Source of the DNA: Novosphingobium sp. PP1Y
Lineage (GTDB): Bacteria; Pseudomonadota; Alphaproteobacteria; Sphingomonadales; Sphingomonadaceae
Assembly: GCF_000253255.1 (NCBI RefSeq)
Contig: NC_015582.1
Span: 1-48,714 of the forward strand
Direction: 5' to 3'
DNA length: 48,714 nt
Under the pieces are notes generated by a model. The model saw nothing but the letters and a program-made list of their open reading frames with translations. It had not been told where the DNA came from and made no database searches. The translations under genes were made by a program, and so were the position numbers. Below, piece after piece: positions 15,704 to 24,650 of this stretch (the stretch's first letter is position 1; every line of letters starts with the position of its first letter).

Positions 15704-16372
15704 ATGCCGACCATAGCTATCGCGTCGCCCAAAGGCGGGGCGGGAAAAAGCACCACTGCCGTAATCCTGGGGACCGAACTGGCTCATGCTGGTGTCCCGG
15801 TGACGTTGCTCGATTGTGACCCTAACAAGTCGCTAACCCTATGGGCATCGCGTGGGGATGTGCCAGACCGGATAAAGGTACTCACCGACATTACCGAATC
15901 CGACATTATCAAGACCATTCGCGAGCACGACCGTGATGGGCAGATTGTGATCGTTGACCTTGAGGGTGTGGCATCGCGCCTCATGTCGCGTGCGATCTCC
16001 CAGGCCGACCTCGTGATCACGCCAATGCGTGCCACGACCCTTGATGCTATGATCGGGGCGCGAACCATCGCGCTCATCCAAGAGGAAGAAGAGGCATTAG
16101 GCCGGTCCATTCCGTTTGCCATCGTTTTCACCATGACGAAGGCTGTCCGATCGAAGCAGCACTCGGGGATTGAAGCTTCGTTGCTTGATCAGGGTGTTGA
16201 CGTGATCAAGCCGGAGCTGATGGAACGTGCGGCATTTTCAAGCTTTTTCGAGTTCGGCGGTGACCTCTACTCGATGCCGGCTCAGGGCAAGATCGAGAAC
16301 GCACAAGAGAACGCTTCGGCGTTCGCGAAAGCTGTTTTTGAGAGACTGACCGGGGAGGGGGCTGATGCCTGA
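15704..16372 (+). CDS. parA: ParA-family partition ATPase
   Basis: The 222-residue protein has the deviant Walker A SPKGGAGKST at residues 8-17, LLDCDPNKS (A') and IVIVDLEGVASRLM (Walker B). It has no N-terminal helix-turn-helix, so it is a short, type Ib-like ParA, and repression is left to the partner protein. It moves plasmid copies apart by forming dynamic patches on the nucleoid. The upstream 12-site array is the likely centromere. The downstream partner overlaps by 8 bases, so the two are coupled. Confidence 0.9.
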   Translation: MPTIAIASPKGGAGKSTTAVILGTELAHAGVPVTLLDCDPNKSLTLWASRGDVPDRIKVLTDITESDIIKTIREHDRDGQIVIVDLEGVASRLMSRAISQADLVITPMRATTLDAMIGARTIALIQEEEEALGRSIPFAIVFTMTKAVRSKQHSGIEASLLDQGVDVIKPELMERAAFSSFFEFGGDLYSMPAQGKIENAQENASAFAKAVFERLTGEGADA

Positions 16373-16664
16373 GGACAAACCTTTCAGCATCGACGTTGGG
16401 CGCCTTAAGACGCGGCCAAAGCAGGCCGACCAAAGCCGTGTAGAAGCAGTCGACAAGGCGGCGGCCGAACATGGCTTCGTCCAGCGGGAAGCCGGGGGTA
16501 AACGTGGTCGCCCCAAAAGTCCGCGGACAGGCCAGGTGCACGCCAAAGTGCTTCCCAACGTAGCTGATGAAATTTCAGCAGAGGCGCAGCGGAGGGGGGT
16601 TACCCAAGGCGTGCTGATTGAGGAAGCTTGGTCCGCGTACCTCGTAAGCAAGGGGCGGGGCTAA
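16365..16664 (+). CDS. Small ParA partner, probable ribbon-helix-helix centromere-binding protein
   Basis: The 99-residue basic protein has a disordered N-terminal half (KTRPKQADQSRVEAVDKAA) that could carry a ParA-stimulating arginine finger, then KRGRPKSPRTGQVHAKVLP. A C-terminal beta-helix-helix follows (HAKVLPNVADEISAEAQRRGVTQGVLIEEAWSAYL), typical of ribbon-helix-helix proteins such as ParG. It overlaps parA by 8 bases. It should bind the array at 15485-15680 and stimulate ParA. Not a ParB of the HTH type. Assignment rests on position and fold pattern. Confidence 0.72.
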   Translation: MPEDKPFSIDVGRLKTRPKQADQSRVEAVDKAAAEHGFVQREAGGKRGRPKSPRTGQVHAKVLPNVADEISAEAQRRGVTQGVLIEEAWSAYLVSKGRG

Positions 16665-16676
16665 CAATCACGCAGC

Positions 16677-16712
16677 GAGGACGACGGTCGGTTGCACCCA
16701 ACCATCGTCCTC
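16677..16712 (+). terminator. Hairpin after the par operon
   Basis: Outer arms GAGGACGA and TCGTCCTC and inner GGTTG and CAACC form a long stem with small bulges 13 bases after the par stop. No long T run follows. Probable terminator. Confidence 0.6.
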
Positions 16713-16745
16713 TGATCACAACCGCAAAATAGGACTTTGCGATTC

Positions 16746-17126
16746 ATGACTGAAAACGACCTAGCTGGGTATTTGCGTCCACGCGAATCCGAATGGGACT
16801 TAGCCTTAGGGCGCTACCGCGATACGTGTGCGGAGATGCGCCGCGTGATGGATCGAGCCGGAGCTGAGGGGGAAGACCTCCCGCCTGGACCTGTCGATGC
16901 ACACGAAGCGGCCGCTCGCGCATTGATCCTAACGCCCGGAACGCACCTTTTGCATGTCGCGCAGAAGGTGAGGGCCCTCGACAACGTACTCGGGTTGTCA
17001 GCCAACTGGCCTGGTGTTGCCGAGGTCCTAATTCATGATCTGATGCAGCTTATCGGTGCGACTGATAGCGAACAGGCGTTCTTGCCGAATTCGATCATGT
17101 TCATGCCGACACAAACTGCCGCTTAG
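16746..17126 (+). CDS. Hypothetical protein (126 aa)
   Basis: I do not recognise this protein. ATG 16746 is preferred to the TTG at 16737. The sequence is largely helical (LGRYRDTCAEMRRVMDRAGA; LLHVAQKVRALDNVLGLSA) and ends FMPTQTAA. It lies between the par terminator and the mobilisation region on the plus strand, in the segment predicted to enter a recipient first. No membrane segment and no known motif. Confidence 0.55.
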   Translation: MTENDLAGYLRPRESEWDLALGRYRDTCAEMRRVMDRAGAEGEDLPPGPVDAHEAAARALILTPGTHLLHVAQKVRALDNVLGLSANWPGVAEVLIHDLMQLIGATDSEQAFLPNSIMFMPTQTAA

Positions 17127-17154
17127 GCTGCCATCTGGGTGCGCGGAACGGAAC

Positions 17155-17367
17155 CTAAAGTTCGGCTCTTTGTGTTCCGGGTCGCGCCCCAATCCCATTG
17201 TAAATTGTAGCCACGTCCTGGTTCACGTCATGCCAAATATGGGGGGCAACGAACGGTAACGACCACACCGCTGCGAGCATAAACGCCTTGCGGACGGACG
17301 TGAAGATTGCCGTGAACGGGATCACGAAAACTCCCGTTAGGAACCAGAGGAATGATAGCGCGGCCAT
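17155..17367 (-). CDS. Small membrane protein (70 aa), uncertain
   Basis: Residues about 2-22 (AALSFLWFLTGVFVIPFTAIF) and 28-44 (AFMLAAVWSLPFVAPHI) are hydrophobic, so it could span the membrane twice. There is no recognised family. It lies minus-strand, downstream of the coiled-coil gene at 17408-17677. The clean hydrophobic pattern supports it, but it may be a chance ORF. Confidence 0.4.
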   Translation of the reverse strand: MAALSFLWFLTGVFVIPFTAIFTSVRKAFMLAAVWSLPFVAPHIWHDVNQDVATIYNGIGARPGTQRAEL

Positions 17368-17407
17368 GCCGTGGCATCCCTTCGCAACGGCCCAAAGCCG
17401 AGGAGGC

Positions 17408-17677
17408 CTAGGCTGCTTCTAGTGCATCCAGGTGGCGCACGATGCTTTCGCCGCCATGCTTTTCGATCGCCTTTGCAATCGCTTTTGCCTGGCTCCGATC
17501 CATGGCCGGGATTTTCACTCGACCGAGCGCTGACAGGAAGATCTCTCGCCCAGCGTCCTTCGCTGCGAGCGTTGCGGCTTTGGCGCGCTCATCGAGTTCT
17601 GCCAGTTCACGTTTGAGCTGTTCGCGCCGAGCTTCGATTGCGGTCAGATCATCGGTCTTAGCAGCGGGCCGAGCCAT
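17408..17677 (-). CDS. Small coiled-coil protein next to oriT
   Basis: The 89-residue protein has a charged coiled-coil N-terminal half (DDLTAIEARREQLKRELAELDERAKAATL) and a C-terminal helical segment (MDRSQAKAIAKAIEKHGGESIVRHLDAL). It is divergent from the MobC/relaxase operon with the predicted oriT between them, the usual place for an accessory relaxosome protein (TraC/TraD-like small proteins of alphaproteobacterial plasmids have this build). Function is inferred from position only. Confidence 0.6.
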   Translation of the reverse strand: MARPAAKTDDLTAIEARREQLKRELAELDERAKAATLAAKDAGREIFLSALGRVKIPAMDRSQAKAIAKAIEKHGGESIVRHLDALEAA

Positions 17678-17939
17678 GATTTACTCCGGTGAAAGATGGG
17701 TAAGAACAAAAGGAATCATGGCTCAAGTTGGTTCGGATTTCCAGACTGTACTTCTGAAATCTCGCACACATTGACGTGCGCAAAGGGCGCTCATTCTCAC
17801 CTGAAAATTGTGCGCCTGGTGCGCGCTAGGAGAAGTCGTAACGCGCCCGTTTAACGTCTCACTTCTGCTTCCACGTTTTTTGGCGGTTTTCCTTGAGAGG
17901 GAAGGGTCTTTGTTGTAAGGAGGGTTATTATTTGGATAT

Positions 17940-17979
17940 GGCAGGATATGCCAACTAGCACCAATGTAAACATTTGGTG
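17940..17979 (-). other. oriT: Predicted oriT core (MOBP nic site plus inverted repeat)
   Basis: The minus strand reads TATCCTGCC at 17948-17940, the nic sequence of RP4-type (MOBP) origins; cleavage would fall between G17942 and C17941. Just 5' of it on that strand is an imperfect inverted repeat (17959-17979, arms CACCAATG and CATTTGGTG), where an accessory ribbon-helix-helix protein could bind. It sits 31 bases before mobC, in a 332-base gene-free gap (17678-18009) with no other clear content. Confidence 0.7.
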
Positions 17980-18009
17980 TTTGGCGCCGCTGCACGGGGC
18001 TTTTGGTTG

Positions 18010-18603
18010 ATGATCGTAAGTACGCGCATGTCTGACGAGCTGGTGGCCGAGATCGATCGTCTCGCCATCGCCCAGGGACAGAGCCGTGCGTCGTGGATCG
18101 CCAGCACCTTGCAGCGCGCGGCGCTGTCATCCGAGAACGACAATCTGCCGGTGACTGAGGTGCAGAGCAGGGGCCGCCCCGACGACTATGTGCGCGTCAC
18201 TGTCCGCCTCCATCGCCACGAGATCGCAGCGATCGAGGACGTGGCCGGGCCGCTGCACCTCACCCGAAACGAATGGATCAAGCGCACCTTACGGTGGGCG
18301 CTGTGGGACAGGGCAGGGGCGCTGCGACTTGCTCCGGTGAGCCAGATCGAACTTGGCAAGCTGCGTAAACAGATCCTCGCGATCGGCCGAAACATCAACC
18401 AGGCGGTGCACGCGATGAACGCGGCGAACCAGCCTGAGAGCCGTCTAGAAATGCATCGTGTGGCCGCGCAGTTTCTCGAAACCTGCGCCGACCTGAAGGC
18501 GCTGGTGTTCAAAACCCGGCGCGAGCTTTCCTCCTATGTTGGCGGCGAGGTCGGGTACTGGATTGAGGCCCACAAGGCGCAGGACGAGGACGGGCAGGGA
18601 TGA
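18010..18603 (+). CDS. mobC: MobC-like relaxosome protein with two ribbon-helix-helix domains
   Basis: The 197-residue protein has a first ribbon-helix-helix at 1-45 (IVSTRMSDELVAEIDRLA...SRASWIASTLQRA), a second at about 60-100 (VRVTVRLHRHEIAAIEDVA...TRNEWIKRTLRWAL), and a MobC signature LRKQILAIGRNINQAVHAMN at about 118-137. MobC proteins bind oriT, help melt DNA at nic and repress the mob promoter. ATG 18010 is chosen because the first beta strand begins there. The stop overlaps the relaxase start (ATGA). The inverted repeat at 17959-17979 is its likely operator. Confidence 0.82.
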   Translation: MIVSTRMSDELVAEIDRLAIAQGQSRASWIASTLQRAALSSENDNLPVTEVQSRGRPDDYVRVTVRLHRHEIAAIEDVAGPLHLTRNEWIKRTLRWALWDRAGALRLAPVSQIELGKLRKQILAIGRNINQAVHAMNAANQPESRLEMHRVAAQFLETCADLKALVFKTRRELSSYVGGEVGYWIEAHKAQDEDGQG

Positions 18604-20009
18604 GCTTTCGCTTCTCATCCGGTACGCTCGACAGTCTTGCGGGCGTCTATGCTCCGCCCAAGAAGCGCAAGGCCGGGAGCGGCGGCGGGAAGGCATCGGC
18701 TCCTAAAGTGGGCGGCACCATCCTGGCTTTCGCGGTTTCTTCGATGCTTTCCTCCCCGTCCAAAGCGCGAAACGAGAACTGGCCCAGCGCGCAGGCCAAG
18801 CACGCTTTTGGAGGCAGCACTTCGGCGTCCGCGACTGGCCGGGCCATTCGCACCATGGAACGCACGGCCCGGCGAGCGCCGGAGGTCGTCGTGCGCATTA
18901 CCGGGCGCCAGCATGGCGGTGGGCATGTCCTGGCAAACTTCTCCTACATCAGCCGCCTGGGGCATGGTGAGGAGGTCCAGGTGCCTCTCTACACGAGCGA
19001 TGGCGACGTTCTTCGTGACGGTCAGGACATGCGCATTCTCGCCCAGGATTGGCAGGAGTGGGAAGTCGGGGGCGATGATCGGCGCAAGGGCGCAACCTCG
19101 ATCTCGATGGTTCTTTCGATGCCAGCGGCGACCGACCCTGAAGCACTGAAGGCATCAGCGCTCGATTTTGCGCGCGAGGAATTTGCCAACCGATCGTGGG
19201 TTGCCTCCCTCCACGTCGACCGCGGTCATCCGCATGTTCACCTGACAATTGCACGTCGCGATCACGATGGGCGGCGCTTTCATCCGAACCGTGATGACCT
19301 CTTTCGGTATCGCCAGCGGTTTGCGCAGAAGCTGCGCGATCGCGGGATCGAGGCGAACGCGACCCCGGCACGGGCTCGCGGGATCGATCCTACGCATGAG
19401 CCCATCGCGGCGAAGAAGATGCGCGAGAAGGGGCAGGTTCCGCGGATCGACAAGAGCCGCGCCGAACGTGCGCAGAGGTTCCGCGATAGAGGCGCTGTCG
19501 ATCCCGTTAGGCAGGTCCTCGCCGATCGCCATGCGACGGTTTTGCAGACCTACGCCAAATCGATCATGGAACTGTCTTCGTCTCCCTCGCTCTCCGACCA
19601 GGTGACGGCGCAGACGCTATCGAAGTTCATCGAGACGATGCCTGAGCCTGAAAGCAACTCGGAGCGGGCAGCGCGGCTTGGCCGGGGGGCGCGTAGCCAA
19701 GATCCGGATCAGACCCTGGATGATCCTGTGGCGCTCGCGATCAAGCGTTCCGCTGACATGACGCGGCGGATCAACGAAAAGGCAGGGGGCGGGCGTCCGG
19801 GGGCGAGCGATGCTGCGCACTTGGATATGGACAGCTCGACGGATGGTGCGCCGCCAAGCCGGTGGAGCGGGCTCTCCAACAGCGAACAGGATGCCAGCTC
19901 GAGCGAGGCTCTTCGTCGCATGGATGAATTGTCCCGCAACGCCCATGAGCTGGATCGTGCTCAGCGCGAGCGTGATCGTTCGAAGGATAGGAATGGGCCG
20001 TCGCGATGA
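18600..20009 (+). CDS. MOBP-family relaxase
   Basis: The 469-residue relaxase has motif I tyrosine in FSYISR (Tyr116) and the histidine motif HVDRGHPHVH at 205-214, followed by RFHPNRDDLFRYRQRFAQKL. It nicks the oriT strand, stays bound to its 5' end and is exported with it through the VirB/VirD4 channel. The first 90 residues are a low-complexity extension; the C-terminus is charged and unstructured. No helicase or primase domain is fused, so it is short for the family. It overlaps mobC and the following gene by 4 bases each. The nearby TATCCTGC nic site agrees with the MOBP call. Confidence 0.85.
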   Translation: MSFRFSSGTLDSLAGVYAPPKKRKAGSGGGKASAPKVGGTILAFAVSSMLSSPSKARNENWPSAQAKHAFGGSTSASATGRAIRTMERTARRAPEVVVRITGRQHGGGHVLANFSYISRLGHGEEVQVPLYTSDGDVLRDGQDMRILAQDWQEWEVGGDDRRKGATSISMVLSMPAATDPEALKASALDFAREEFANRSWVASLHVDRGHPHVHLTIARRDHDGRRFHPNRDDLFRYRQRFAQKLRDRGIEANATPARARGIDPTHEPIAAKKMREKGQVPRIDKSRAERAQRFRDRGAVDPVRQVLADRHATVLQTYAKSIMELSSSPSLSDQVTAQTLSKFIETMPEPESNSERAARLGRGARSQDPDQTLDDPVALAIKRSADMTRRINEKAGGGRPGASDAAHLDMDSSTDGAPPSRWSGLSNSEQDASSSEALRRMDELSRNAHELDRAQRERDRSKDRNGPSR

Positions 20010-20773
20010 GCGAGCAGGGTACCCAACTGGCACTGGCGGCCATTCTTGACGCGATTACCTTGTTACGTGGCGAAGTCTCCGCGATTTCCGATCGGCAGGA
20101 AGCGATTCTGGCGCGTCTCGATCAAATCGATGCGGGCTTGGCGCCGGTCACGGATGCTCTGCCTGGTCTGGAGATGGTTCTCGCCAGGCAAGGGGAGGAT
20201 CGCGCGTTTCAGACCGAAATGTTCCAGCGCACAGCGGAGCTGGCGGCTCTTGCCCACGCTGCAGCATCGGGACGGCCTTGCGTGCTTCCGGACGATGTCG
20301 CGGATCATCCCGTGCTCGAGCGATTTGCGTATCTGCAACCGGCCGAGCGCGCGCCGAGTGATCCGGCCCTGGTACGCTGGAGGCAAGCGGTGAAGCGGGC
20401 GCCCACGGGCGAACTGGCCGAGGTTTTGAAGGCTCAGTATGTTCCCTCCCCCACGGAGCCCGTCGACGTTCGGGTGCTGCGATTTCGTCTGGCTGCGATC
20501 ACGCGCGAGGAGCTACAGGCGCGCGGTGCCAAGTTGCCCGCTGTGCGCGCGCTTTCCACCCTTCGAGATCCCTCAGCCTTGTCGAAGCAGGCGCGTATCG
20601 CCGACATGGCAGCCCTTTGGCGCGCGGGCGATAGCTTTGCCCTGCAGGGCGACGCTGAACTCGCCGGTGCGATCGACTATATGGCTCGCACTCGGGTGCG
20701 TCTTTTGACTGAGGGAAACGCCCCCGATCTGGTCGACGATTTGATGGTGCAACTTCACGAAAAAAATCGGTGA
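20006..20773 (+). CDS. Hypothetical mobilisation-operon protein (255 aa)
   Basis: The N-terminus is a coiled coil (AAILDAITLLRGEVSAISDRQEAILARLDQID). The rest is helical (FQTEMFQRTAELAALAHAAA; IADMAALWRAGDSFAL) with a conserved-looking end LVDDLMVQLHEKN. No known domain is recognised. The ATGA overlap with the relaxase gene indicates translational coupling, so it most likely acts with the relaxase. The gene ends 116 bases before the Tn3-family insertion and appears intact. Confidence 0.65.
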   Translation: MSEQGTQLALAAILDAITLLRGEVSAISDRQEAILARLDQIDAGLAPVTDALPGLEMVLARQGEDRAFQTEMFQRTAELAALAHAAASGRPCVLPDDVADHPVLERFAYLQPAERAPSDPALVRWRQAVKRAPTGELAEVLKAQYVPSPTEPVDVRVLRFRLAAITREELQARGAKLPAVRALSTLRDPSALSKQARIADMAALWRAGDSFALQGDAELAGAIDYMARTRVRLLTEGNAPDLVDDLMVQLHEKNR

Positions 20774-20889
20774 GGAGTTGTCGCGTGGGCAGGTTGTTAT
20801 GCGGCAACCCGCAACGGTGAGCCAGGCGCCGAAACGGGCAATAGGGGAAGATTTCGAGTTGGAAGCGGTCCGTGAATCGGACCCAAATA

Positions 20890-20945
20890 GAGGGCATAGC
20901 GTGGAAGGTACGCCAGACAACGCTAAGAGCGAACAATCAGCGAAC
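20890..20945 (+). repeat. Left inverted repeat of the transposon
   Basis: Begins GAGGGCATAGCGTGG and reaches TAAG at base 38, then continues AGCGAACAATCAGCGAAC, which is also matched at the other end. It is preceded by target duplication AAATA and runs to two bases before the tnpA stop codon. Confidence 0.93.
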
Positions 20946-20947
20946 GC

Positions 20948-23917
20948 CTAGGCGACGCGGCTATCCGGTGGGAGATTGAGTGCCTTGCGGCCAGCGGAAG
21001 CGGCGGCTCTATCCCAGAGGAAATCACCGGAGAAAGCAATATGCTCCCAACCAACAGGGGAGGTATGGGCGAGCAAACCATCAGGCACTGCGACCGATGA
21101 TGACCGGAGATGTTGAGCGCCAGCCTCCATGTAGATCGTGTTCCAATAGACGATCGCAGCAATGACGAGATTGAGGCCGGACGCCCGATATTGCTGCGCC
21201 TCATGGCTGCGGTCGATGATACGGCCCTGGCGGAATGTGTAGATCGCCTGCGTCAGGGCATGACGTTGTTCGCTGTTGTTGAGGCCCGCATGGCAGCGCC
21301 GGCGCAGATCGGGATTTTCAAGCCAGTCCAGCATGAACAGGGTCCGCTCGATCTTGCCGATTTCCTGTAGCGCCACGTCGAGTTGGTTCTGTCGTTCGTA
21401 GGCAGCGAGCTTTCTCAGCATGACCGATGGCGCGACATGGCCGGCCCTGATCGACCCCACGAGGCGCAGCACGTCGTCCCATTGCTCACCGATGATGTCG
21501 GTGCGAATACGTTTGCCCAACAGCCGGGTGATGGACGGATAGGCCGTAGCCGGCGCGATCGGCGCAAGCCGCCTGTCTGGAAAGTCGCGCAGGCGCGGGC
21601 AGAAGCGAAATCCCAGCATCGCGCACAGGGCAAAGACATGATCGGTTGCCCCGCCGGTGTCGGTGTAATGCTCGACGATCCTGAGATCGGTGCCATGGCT
21701 GGTGAGGCCGTCGAGGACATAGGGCGCCTCATGCGTCGCGGCCGAGATCACGTTGACGTGGTAGGGCGCGCGCTGATCGGAAACATGGGTGTAGAAGCTG
21801 AAGCCATGATCGACGCCATAGCGGGCGTTGATGTCGCCGCCCGATGCGCCGCGCGTCGCGCCCCTGAAGAACTGGCCATCGGAGCTGGACGTAGTGCCAT
21901 CTCCCCAAATCCGCGAAAATGGCAGGCGGTGGTGCGCATTGATAAGGACAGCCAGCGCCGCGCGGTAGCTGTCCTCGCGGATATAGGCGTCATGGGTCCA
22001 CAGGAGCTGATCCCGCGTCACGCCCTGGCTCGCGGCGGCCATGCGCGACAAGCCGAGATTGGTCGCGTCGGCGAGGATGGTGGCGAGTAGCGCGTTTTCA
22101 TTGGGGCACGGCTCGCCGGTGCGCAGATTGGTGAACACTGCGAGAAAGCCGGTTTCCTGGGCCACCTCATGCAGCAGCTCGGTGATGCGGATGCGCGGCA
22201 TCATCGCATCGAGCCGGTCGGCCAGCGCTTCGGCGTCGGGCGTCGCGATCGTGCGAACAGGGGATATCTGGAGGCGGTCGTCGCGGTATCGCACACCCTC
22301 CAGGGTGTCGCGCTTCAGGCGCTGGGCAAACTTCTTCAGCCGCCAGTCCAGCTCGCGCCCTCGCTGTTCGAGCCATTCGCCGGCAGTCGGCGGCAAGCCG
22401 AGGATGGACACGATCGGCTTCGTCTTCGGTTCGCTGAGCAGGTAGCTGTCGAACCGGCGATACCCTGCCGATCGTTCCACCCAGACATCCCCGGATCGCA
22501 ACTTGTTGCGCAGATGCGCGATCGTCGCGATCTCCCAGAGCCGCCGGTTGATCTTGCCATCGACACCCACGACGATCTTCCGCCATTCCTTGCGAAACGG
22601 CATCGGAGCGTCGGCAGGCAGATCGCGTTTGCCCGACCTGTTGAGGGCGCGCAGCATCTCGATGGCGGCGATCGTTTTCGCGCTTCCTTTCCCGGCGTGG
22701 AACTCAAGCACCTCAAGCAGGTCGGGCGCGAACTTGCGCAACGTTGCGTAGCGATCGGCCGCAACTGTCAGCGGGTCGAGGCTGGCGGTCTCCGCGATCG
22801 AGGCCACCTCCGGCCTCGCCTTCAGGAGATTTGTCCATCCGACCGATGCGTCCAGCGCGTCCATGGGATCTTCGCCGGTGTCGACCGCCTCGGTGAGCGC
22901 GTCGATCGTCCTGCGGAAGATCAGCATCAGCCGCGCCACGTTCTTCGATGTGGTGGCATAGCTACGCGCCTGAGCGTTCTTCGCGCGGGTGAAGATGCTG
23001 CCGATCAACTTGTCCGCCATCTCCAGGGCGCTGTCCGTCAGCCGTTCTTCGAGGTCGAGCAGAAACGCAACCAGCGTGGCGCGTCGCCGGGAGGGGATAT
23101 ATCGCTCGATCATATAGGCCGGCGAAGCACGACCCTCCCTGACATATTGCCGGAAGCGATCCGCATGGATGCGGCCAGCCACGTCCGGGGGAATGCCGAT
23201 CATTCGCACTTGCCTAAGGTGGTCGAGAATCAGGCGGATGTGATCGGGCCTGGCCGCGACGGGGATCGTCTTCAGCATGGCGAGCTGGCTCATGCCGCCG
23301 GCATCGTCAAAGATCTGGTCGAGGGCGTGGACCTGTTCGACGCTGAGATCGGCGATCAGGGCATAGGCGGTTTGCTTGCGGGCACGCGCGCGTCCCGCGC
23401 TGCTGGCGCGTTCGATGGTGGAGATGGACGGCAGCAAAATGCTGGCCTCGCGAAGGGCGGAGATAACGCCGTTCGCAATCGTCATCCCCTTGTCGGTCGC
23501 CCATGCCGTTTTCGCGGCCGCCTCGATCATGAAGGGAATATCTGCCCGGGTCGGCCCCCGAAGGCCCAATCGCGCCGCCAACTCACGGGCATGATCCGTC
23601 ATCGTTTGATCCCGTGCGGCATAGTCGGCCAGATCCGTTACGCGCAGGCCGAGTTGCTCCGCGACAAAGGCGGCGAGTTCATGGGGAATCGCTCCCCTGT
23701 CGCGTACCAACTGCGCGAGCGTGACGCCGGGATGCCGCAGAAGGGCGAGTTGCAGCGCGACGCCCAACCGGTTCCCTCGCTCACGTCGCGCGCCGATGAT
23801 CTCGATGTCGGAAGGTTCGAAGCTATAGAGCCGGGCCAGATGGTCGCGGTCGGTCGGGATGGCGAGGATCTGGTCGCGCTCGCTCTCGGTCAGGAGTTGA
23901 TGCTTGCGCCTGGTCAT
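20948..23917 (-). CDS. tnpA: Tn3-family transposase TnpA
   Basis: The 989-residue DDE transposase starts MTRRKHQLLTESERDQILAIP; an in-frame ATG at 23977 would add 20 unlikely residues inside the res region. Catalytic residues are visible: Asp in IWGDGTTSSSDGQFF, Asp in VEHYTDTGGATDHVF, and Glu in NTIYMEAGAQ near the C-terminus. Length is normal (about 960-1020). It makes cointegrates during replicative transposition, which TnpR then resolves. Transcribed away from tnpR across res. No frameshifts seen. Confidence 0.95.
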   Translation of the reverse strand: MTRRKHQLLTESERDQILAIPTDRDHLARLYSFEPSDIEIIGARRERGNRLGVALQLALLRHPGVTLAQLVRDRGAIPHELAAFVAEQLGLRVTDLADYAARDQTMTDHARELAARLGLRGPTRADIPFMIEAAAKTAWATDKGMTIANGVISALREASILLPSISTIERASSAGRARARKQTAYALIADLSVEQVHALDQIFDDAGGMSQLAMLKTIPVAARPDHIRLILDHLRQVRMIGIPPDVAGRIHADRFRQYVREGRASPAYMIERYIPSRRRATLVAFLLDLEERLTDSALEMADKLIGSIFTRAKNAQARSYATTSKNVARLMLIFRRTIDALTEAVDTGEDPMDALDASVGWTNLLKARPEVASIAETASLDPLTVAADRYATLRKFAPDLLEVLEFHAGKGSAKTIAAIEMLRALNRSGKRDLPADAPMPFRKEWRKIVVGVDGKINRRLWEIATIAHLRNKLRSGDVWVERSAGYRRFDSYLLSEPKTKPIVSILGLPPTAGEWLEQRGRELDWRLKKFAQRLKRDTLEGVRYRDDRLQISPVRTIATPDAEALADRLDAMMPRIRITELLHEVAQETGFLAVFTNLRTGEPCPNENALLATILADATNLGLSRMAAASQGVTRDQLLWTHDAYIREDSYRAALAVLINAHHRLPFSRIWGDGTTSSSDGQFFRGATRGASGGDINARYGVDHGFSFYTHVSDQRAPYHVNVISAATHEAPYVLDGLTSHGTDLRIVEHYTDTGGATDHVFALCAMLGFRFCPRLRDFPDRRLAPIAPATAYPSITRLLGKRIRTDIIGEQWDDVLRLVGSIRAGHVAPSVMLRKLAAYERQNQLDVALQEIGKIERTLFMLDWLENPDLRRRCHAGLNNSEQRHALTQAIYTFRQGRIIDRSHEAQQYRASGLNLVIAAIVYWNTIYMEAGAQHLRSSSVAVPDGLLAHTSPVGWEHIAFSGDFLWDRAAASAGRKALNLPPDSRVA

Positions 23918-24057
23918 GCCGATTCCCGTCCACAAAAGGTCATTTGGGCCTATGGACAGCCATGAGTAAAGAGACATAGTATGTGGACGGATTTGGACGG
24001 GGCGAAGCGGTCGGGCTTCAGAGCGTCCACAGAACGACCGTTTGGGAGACGCATGGC
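23918..24057. promoter_or_regulatory. res: res site and divergent tnpA/tnpR promoters
   Basis: The 140-base gap holds copies of a TGTGGAC/GTCCACA motif at 23928-23934, 23982-23988 and 24025-24031, plus a half copy TTGGACGG near 23993-24000, as expected for paired resolvase-binding subsites. TnpR bound here recombines cointegrates and represses both genes. Confidence 0.7.
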
Positions 24058-24627
24058 ATGGGCGATATTCTGGGTTATGCCCGCGTCAGCACCGGCGATC
24101 AGGACGTGGCAGGCCAGACCATGCGTCTGGAGAAGGCTGGGGCCATCAAGGTGTTCACCGACGTTATGTCGGGCAAGAGCATGGAGCGTCCCGGTCTGGT
24201 CGAGCTGATCGCATATGCACGCAAGGGCGACACGTTGGCGGTGGTCCGTCTCGACCGGCTCGGGCGCTCGCTGGCCGAATTGCTCACAACGGTCGAGACG
24301 CTTCGCGGCCAGGGCATCGCGCTCCTGAGTCTTGAAGAGAAGATCGACACATCGTCGGCCGCCGGCGAACTCATCTTCCATGTGTTCGGGGCCATTGCCC
24401 ATTTCGAACGGCGCCTGATCTCCGAGCGAACCAGGGACGGCATCGCTGCCGCGCGCGCTAAGGGTAGGCAACCTGGGCGTCAGCCCCTCGATATGGCCAA
24501 GGTTGATGCGGCCATCAAACTGATCGAAGCGAGCATCTCGCCGACCGAAGCAGCACGGCAACTCGGCATCGGGAGGTCGACGGTGTATCGGGAGATGAAA
24601 CGGCTCGGCGTCGCGCGGCCAGCATGA
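24058..24627 (+). CDS. tnpR: Tn3-family resolvase TnpR
   Basis: The 189-residue serine recombinase starts GDILGYARVSTGDQD with the catalytic Ser. It has VVRLDRLGRSL, FGAIAHFERRLISERT and a C-terminal helix-turn-helix (SPTEAARQLGIGRSTVYREM). ATG 24058 is chosen because the family begins here; upstream in-frame sequence lies in res. It resolves transposition cointegrates at res. The cargo gene follows with a 24-base gap, and an in-frame ATG overlaps the tnpR stop, suggesting co-transcription. Confidence 0.93.
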   Translation: MGDILGYARVSTGDQDVAGQTMRLEKAGAIKVFTDVMSGKSMERPGLVELIAYARKGDTLAVVRLDRLGRSLAELLTTVETLRGQGIALLSLEEKIDTSSAAGELIFHVFGAIAHFERRLISERTRDGIAAARAKGRQPGRQPLDMAKVDAAIKLIEASISPTEAARQLGIGRSTVYREMKRLGVARPA

Positions 24628-24650
24628 GCCATGTTCTTATGAGGAGGAAT

